A DNA stretch of 64,000 bases from positions 24,441-88,440 of the forward strand of contig JBBBWG010011224.1 of the NCBI GenBank assembly GCA_037176905.1, in the 5' to 3' direction. The notes under the pieces are model-generated. The model saw only the letters and a list, made by a program, of their open reading frames with translations, had not been told where the DNA came from and did not search any database. Below are positions 63,201 through 64,000 of the stretch, piece by piece. A program made the position numbers and the translations under genes. The stretch's first letter is position 1, and each line of letters begins with the position of its first letter. Origin of the DNA: Azolla pinnata (taxonomy: Eukaryota > Streptophyta > Polypodiopsida > Salviniales > Salviniaceae).

Positions 63201-63948
63201 ATCAAATATAAAGGTAGTAAGACGATTGTACTTTGAGTAGGCTTGCTAGGAGATATGTAGATCTTATTCTAGCAAGCTTGACAAATGATATATGGAAAAC
63301 CTTTAAAAAGTGTAAACTATAATTGGTTGATGGCTTTTTAATTCACCGAGGACAATTGATGAAGAAGAAATAGTTTTTTCTTTGAAAAATCATGGGGAGG
63401 TTTGATTTTTCGGAACCGGGACTATGATATGGAAGATGATATAGATTGAGGTTTGTCTGATTTCGCAAATAAAAAAGTCAAGCGATTTCTCCTGCTAGTT
63501 TTGAATATTAAGACCTGGCTAAATACTATTAGTAAGGTTTATCAGAGGGTCAAGAACATTATGCAACTAATCTTGGTTGAGTAAGAAGTAATCGAAAGGG
63601 CTCGCTAGAATTGAATGGCACTTCTTGGTTGGATTTGAAGTAAATTGTAGGGTTAGAAATACTGTAGAGCAAATGTTCTTAGAGAGTTTGGAACAACAAA
63701 GTGTGCATTATGAGAGAGTCACTTGGAAAGCCTTTTGAGGGAAGAAGAGGTGTGCCTGTGTAGAGGGCGTTCACACGCGCGCCGTGTGTGCGTTTTGCCT
63801 TCCTCCACACGCATTGCGTTTCCTTGGTCTCTCTCGCATATAACACGCACACATCTCTGCAGAGCGCTCTCCCTTGTGCCAAGATCTCTCTTGTTTCTCC
63901 TTCTCTGCGTCTTCTGCTGCGGAAATTAGGGTTTGGATCGGGCGAGCC
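60252..63948. other. AT-rich region, no intact gene
   Basis: 60252-60640 is the receptor promoter with a (CATC)n run at about 60556-60573. From 60.95 kb the sequence is very AT-rich with stops in all frames. Around 62.3-62.8 kb a TATA-like 'CTATATAAGACC' precedes T-rich transcribed-looking DNA, reminiscent of an LTR, but no retroelement protein motif can be read. 63.72-63.95 kb becomes CT-rich with a TTAGGGTTT motif, possibly the promoter or leader of a gene beyond the window. Confidence 0.5.
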
Positions 63949-63950
63949 GC

Positions 63951-64000
<50 letters not shown>
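63949..64000. repeat. (GACA)n microsatellite, cut by window end
   Basis: Perfect CAGA tetranucleotide repeat, at least 12 units, continuing past the window edge. Confidence 0.95.

Overview
This is nuclear DNA of a land plant. The evidence is spliceosomal genes with GT-AG (and one GC-AG) introns, a 361-residue VTC1-type GDP-mannose pyrophosphorylase, a plant ubiquitin-L40 fusion, a STRUBBELIG-family receptor kinase, an S-domain receptor kinase, an ERD15-type PAM2 protein and a PLS-class PPR protein. The PPR wording ('GYVQHG', 'DMYAKCG', 'LKACG') and the intronless PPR and receptor-kinase genes recall fern or other seed-free-plant genomes. That placement is inference. Genes are fairly dense (ten protein genes in 64 kb), no intact transposable element is visible, and simple-sequence DNA is unusually abundant.

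Layout. 1-4.7 kb, minus: TPX2 spindle-assembly factor, about 16 small exons, 3' end outside the window, with interstitial telomere-like repeats upstream of its start. 4.7-7.2 kb: AT-rich spacer, then an ACC/ATC microsatellite. 7.2-9.6 kb, plus: intronless 780-residue PLS-type PPR protein. 10.4-11.6 kb: a second, about 0.9 kb, CAC/CAT array and a (GA)n tract next to an ERD15-like gene (11.8-12.2 kb, plus). 14.7-18.1 kb, minus: CYT1/VTC1. 18-21.5 kb: low-complexity and apparently non-coding. 21.6-23.5 kb, minus, and 23.9-32.1 kb, plus: a head-to-head pair, ubiquitin-eL40 and an RFI2-like RING E3 ligase whose RING is split by a 6.5 kb intron. 33.4-36.9 kb, plus: ESCRT-III VPS2.2-type subunit. 37.9-40.3 kb, plus: COX11. 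43.4-46.1 kb, minus: intronless S-domain (G-lectin) receptor kinase. 50.6-52.4 kb, minus: intronless IRKI/DUF641 protein with poly-Asn/His/Thr tracts. 53.5-54.4 kb: a (TTC)n array punctuated by GGCTATGG. 55.9-60.3 kb, minus: STRUBBELIG-family LRR receptor with an unusually degenerate kinase domain. 60.3-64 kb: AT-rich, no convincing gene, ending in a (CAGA)n tract.

The genes are mostly unrelated housekeeping or signalling functions and do not form a cluster or pathway. The one linked pair is the ubiquitin precursor and the RING ligase sharing a 396 bp divergent promoter. I found no clear undescribed system. The points most worth a second look are the degenerate STRUBBELIG-type kinase, the divergent ubiquitin/E3 pair with a phase-0 69 nt intron inside ubiquitin and an A28T ubiquitin, the punctuated TTC array, and the repeat-built 6.5 kb intron. 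Exon boundaries were worked out by hand from splice signals and reading phase. Three 100-N gaps interrupt the sequence, each inside simple repeats.
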